Assembly: GCF_900155965.1 (NCBI RefSeq)
Contig: NZ_FTMG01000004.1
Coordinates: 1-64,000 of the forward strand
DNA length: 64,000 nucleotides
DNA from: Mucilaginibacter lappiensis
GTDB lineage: Bacteria; Bacteroidota; Bacteroidia; Sphingobacteriales; Sphingobacteriaceae
Direction: 5' to 3'
The notes below the pieces were generated by a model. That model saw only the letters and a program-made list of their open reading frames with translations. It was not told the origin of the DNA and made no database searches. Position numbers and translations under genes: made by a program. Position 1 is the stretch's first letter, and each line of letters opens with the position of its first letter. Of this stretch, positions 63,711 to 64,000 are shown one piece after another.

Positions 63711-64000
63711 ATGGGAGAAGCGGAACTACAACAACTTATTGCGGGCTGTTTGCAGCAAAGCCGAAAGGATCAGAAAATGCTTTATAAGGCATTTTATGGC
63801 TTTGCTATGAGCATATGTTTGCGATATGCCGGTAACCGCTATGAAGCTGCGGAGATCATGAATCAGGGTTTTTTAAAAGTATTCACTAATTTGCACAAAT
63901 ATGATACGGGTCGTCCGTTCATTGCCTGGGTTGGCCGCATTATGATGAATACTTCGGTTGATTATTACAGGAGCAACCTGAAACTATCGCTCAATGATGA
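63711..64000 (+). CDS. ECF RNA polymerase sigma factor, cut by window edge
   Basis: The ATG at 63711 opens a frame to the right edge that encodes 96 complete codons. EIMNQGFLKVFTNLHKYD and FIAWVGRIMMNTSVDYYR are the region 2 signature of ECF sigma-70 factors, which bind the -10 element and core polymerase. Region 4 is beyond the window. The incompleteness is only due to the edge. It lies 232 bp after the PorP/SprF gene; whether it controls the T9SS pair is unknown. Confidence 0.85.
   Translation, partial: MGEAELQQLIAGCLQQSRKDQKMLYKAFYGFAMSICLRYAGNRYEAAEIMNQGFLKVFTNLHKYDTGRPFIAWVGRIMMNTSVDYYRSNLKLSLND

Overview
The window reads as a chromosomal segment of a Gram-negative Bacteroidota bacterium, most likely a Sphingobacteriaceae relative of Mucilaginibacter or Pedobacter (inferred from gene content, not from rRNA). 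Supporting signs are a type IX secretion sorting-domain protein beside a PorP/SprF-type membrane protein, a GH89 enzyme, a futalosine-type menaquinone pathway (mqnA, mqnE), a fused OtsA-OtsB trehalose enzyme, starts without clear Shine-Dalgarno sequences, and a Bacteroidota-type promoter (TTTG / TATATTTG) before the methionine locus. No tRNA, rRNA, CRISPR array or prophage was seen.

Layout. 1-106: 5' end of an IS110-family recombinase that runs off the left edge, with its non-coding upstream end. 355-5947: MATE exporter, small housekeeping genes, and a divergent SDR/MDR oxidoreductase pair with palindromes between them. 6129-10345: secreted GH89 N-acetylglucosaminidase and a lipoprotein metallopeptidase with a ricin-type lectin domain, linked by repeats of one CAAACGTTTG palindrome. 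10859-15085: a four-gene operon (class III aminotransferase, zinc dehydrogenase, HAD phosphatase, MFS carrier) behind another CG-centred palindrome; I cannot assign its pathway. 15089-23056: FtsX-like permease, NTF2-like protein, aldo/keto reductase, M1 peptidase, exported agmatine-deiminase-like lipoprotein with an AraC regulator. 23227-28186: gyrA and two exported TPR proteins in one tight operon. 28351-34617: hemF between two copies of a palindromic repeat, MFS carrier, cold-shock protein, 1-Cys peroxiredoxin, a membrane-anchored winged-helix regulator and an Asp-box protein. 35134-39217: GH15 enzyme and OtsAB. 40084-43695: glucose-dehydrogenase-like SDR and menaquinone genes. 44390-49773: a transsulfuration enzyme, then metY-metX-hom behind a SAM-I riboswitch and a short ORF ending Cys-Met-Cys-Cys-Cys-Cys-stop. 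49824-58055: miscellaneous housekeeping and membrane genes. 58286-64000: PKD/T9SS giant protein, PorP/SprF protein and an ECF sigma factor cut by the right edge.

The most interesting signals are regulatory and non-coding. They are the stacked SAM riboswitch plus poly-cysteine leader before metY; a diverged AT-rich element of about 120 bp present at two loci 21 kb apart in the same orientation relative to the next gene; a 48-bp loopless perfect palindrome; tandem CRP/FNR-like boxes; and several families of intergenic inverted repeats. All functions are inferred from motifs; no database search was run.
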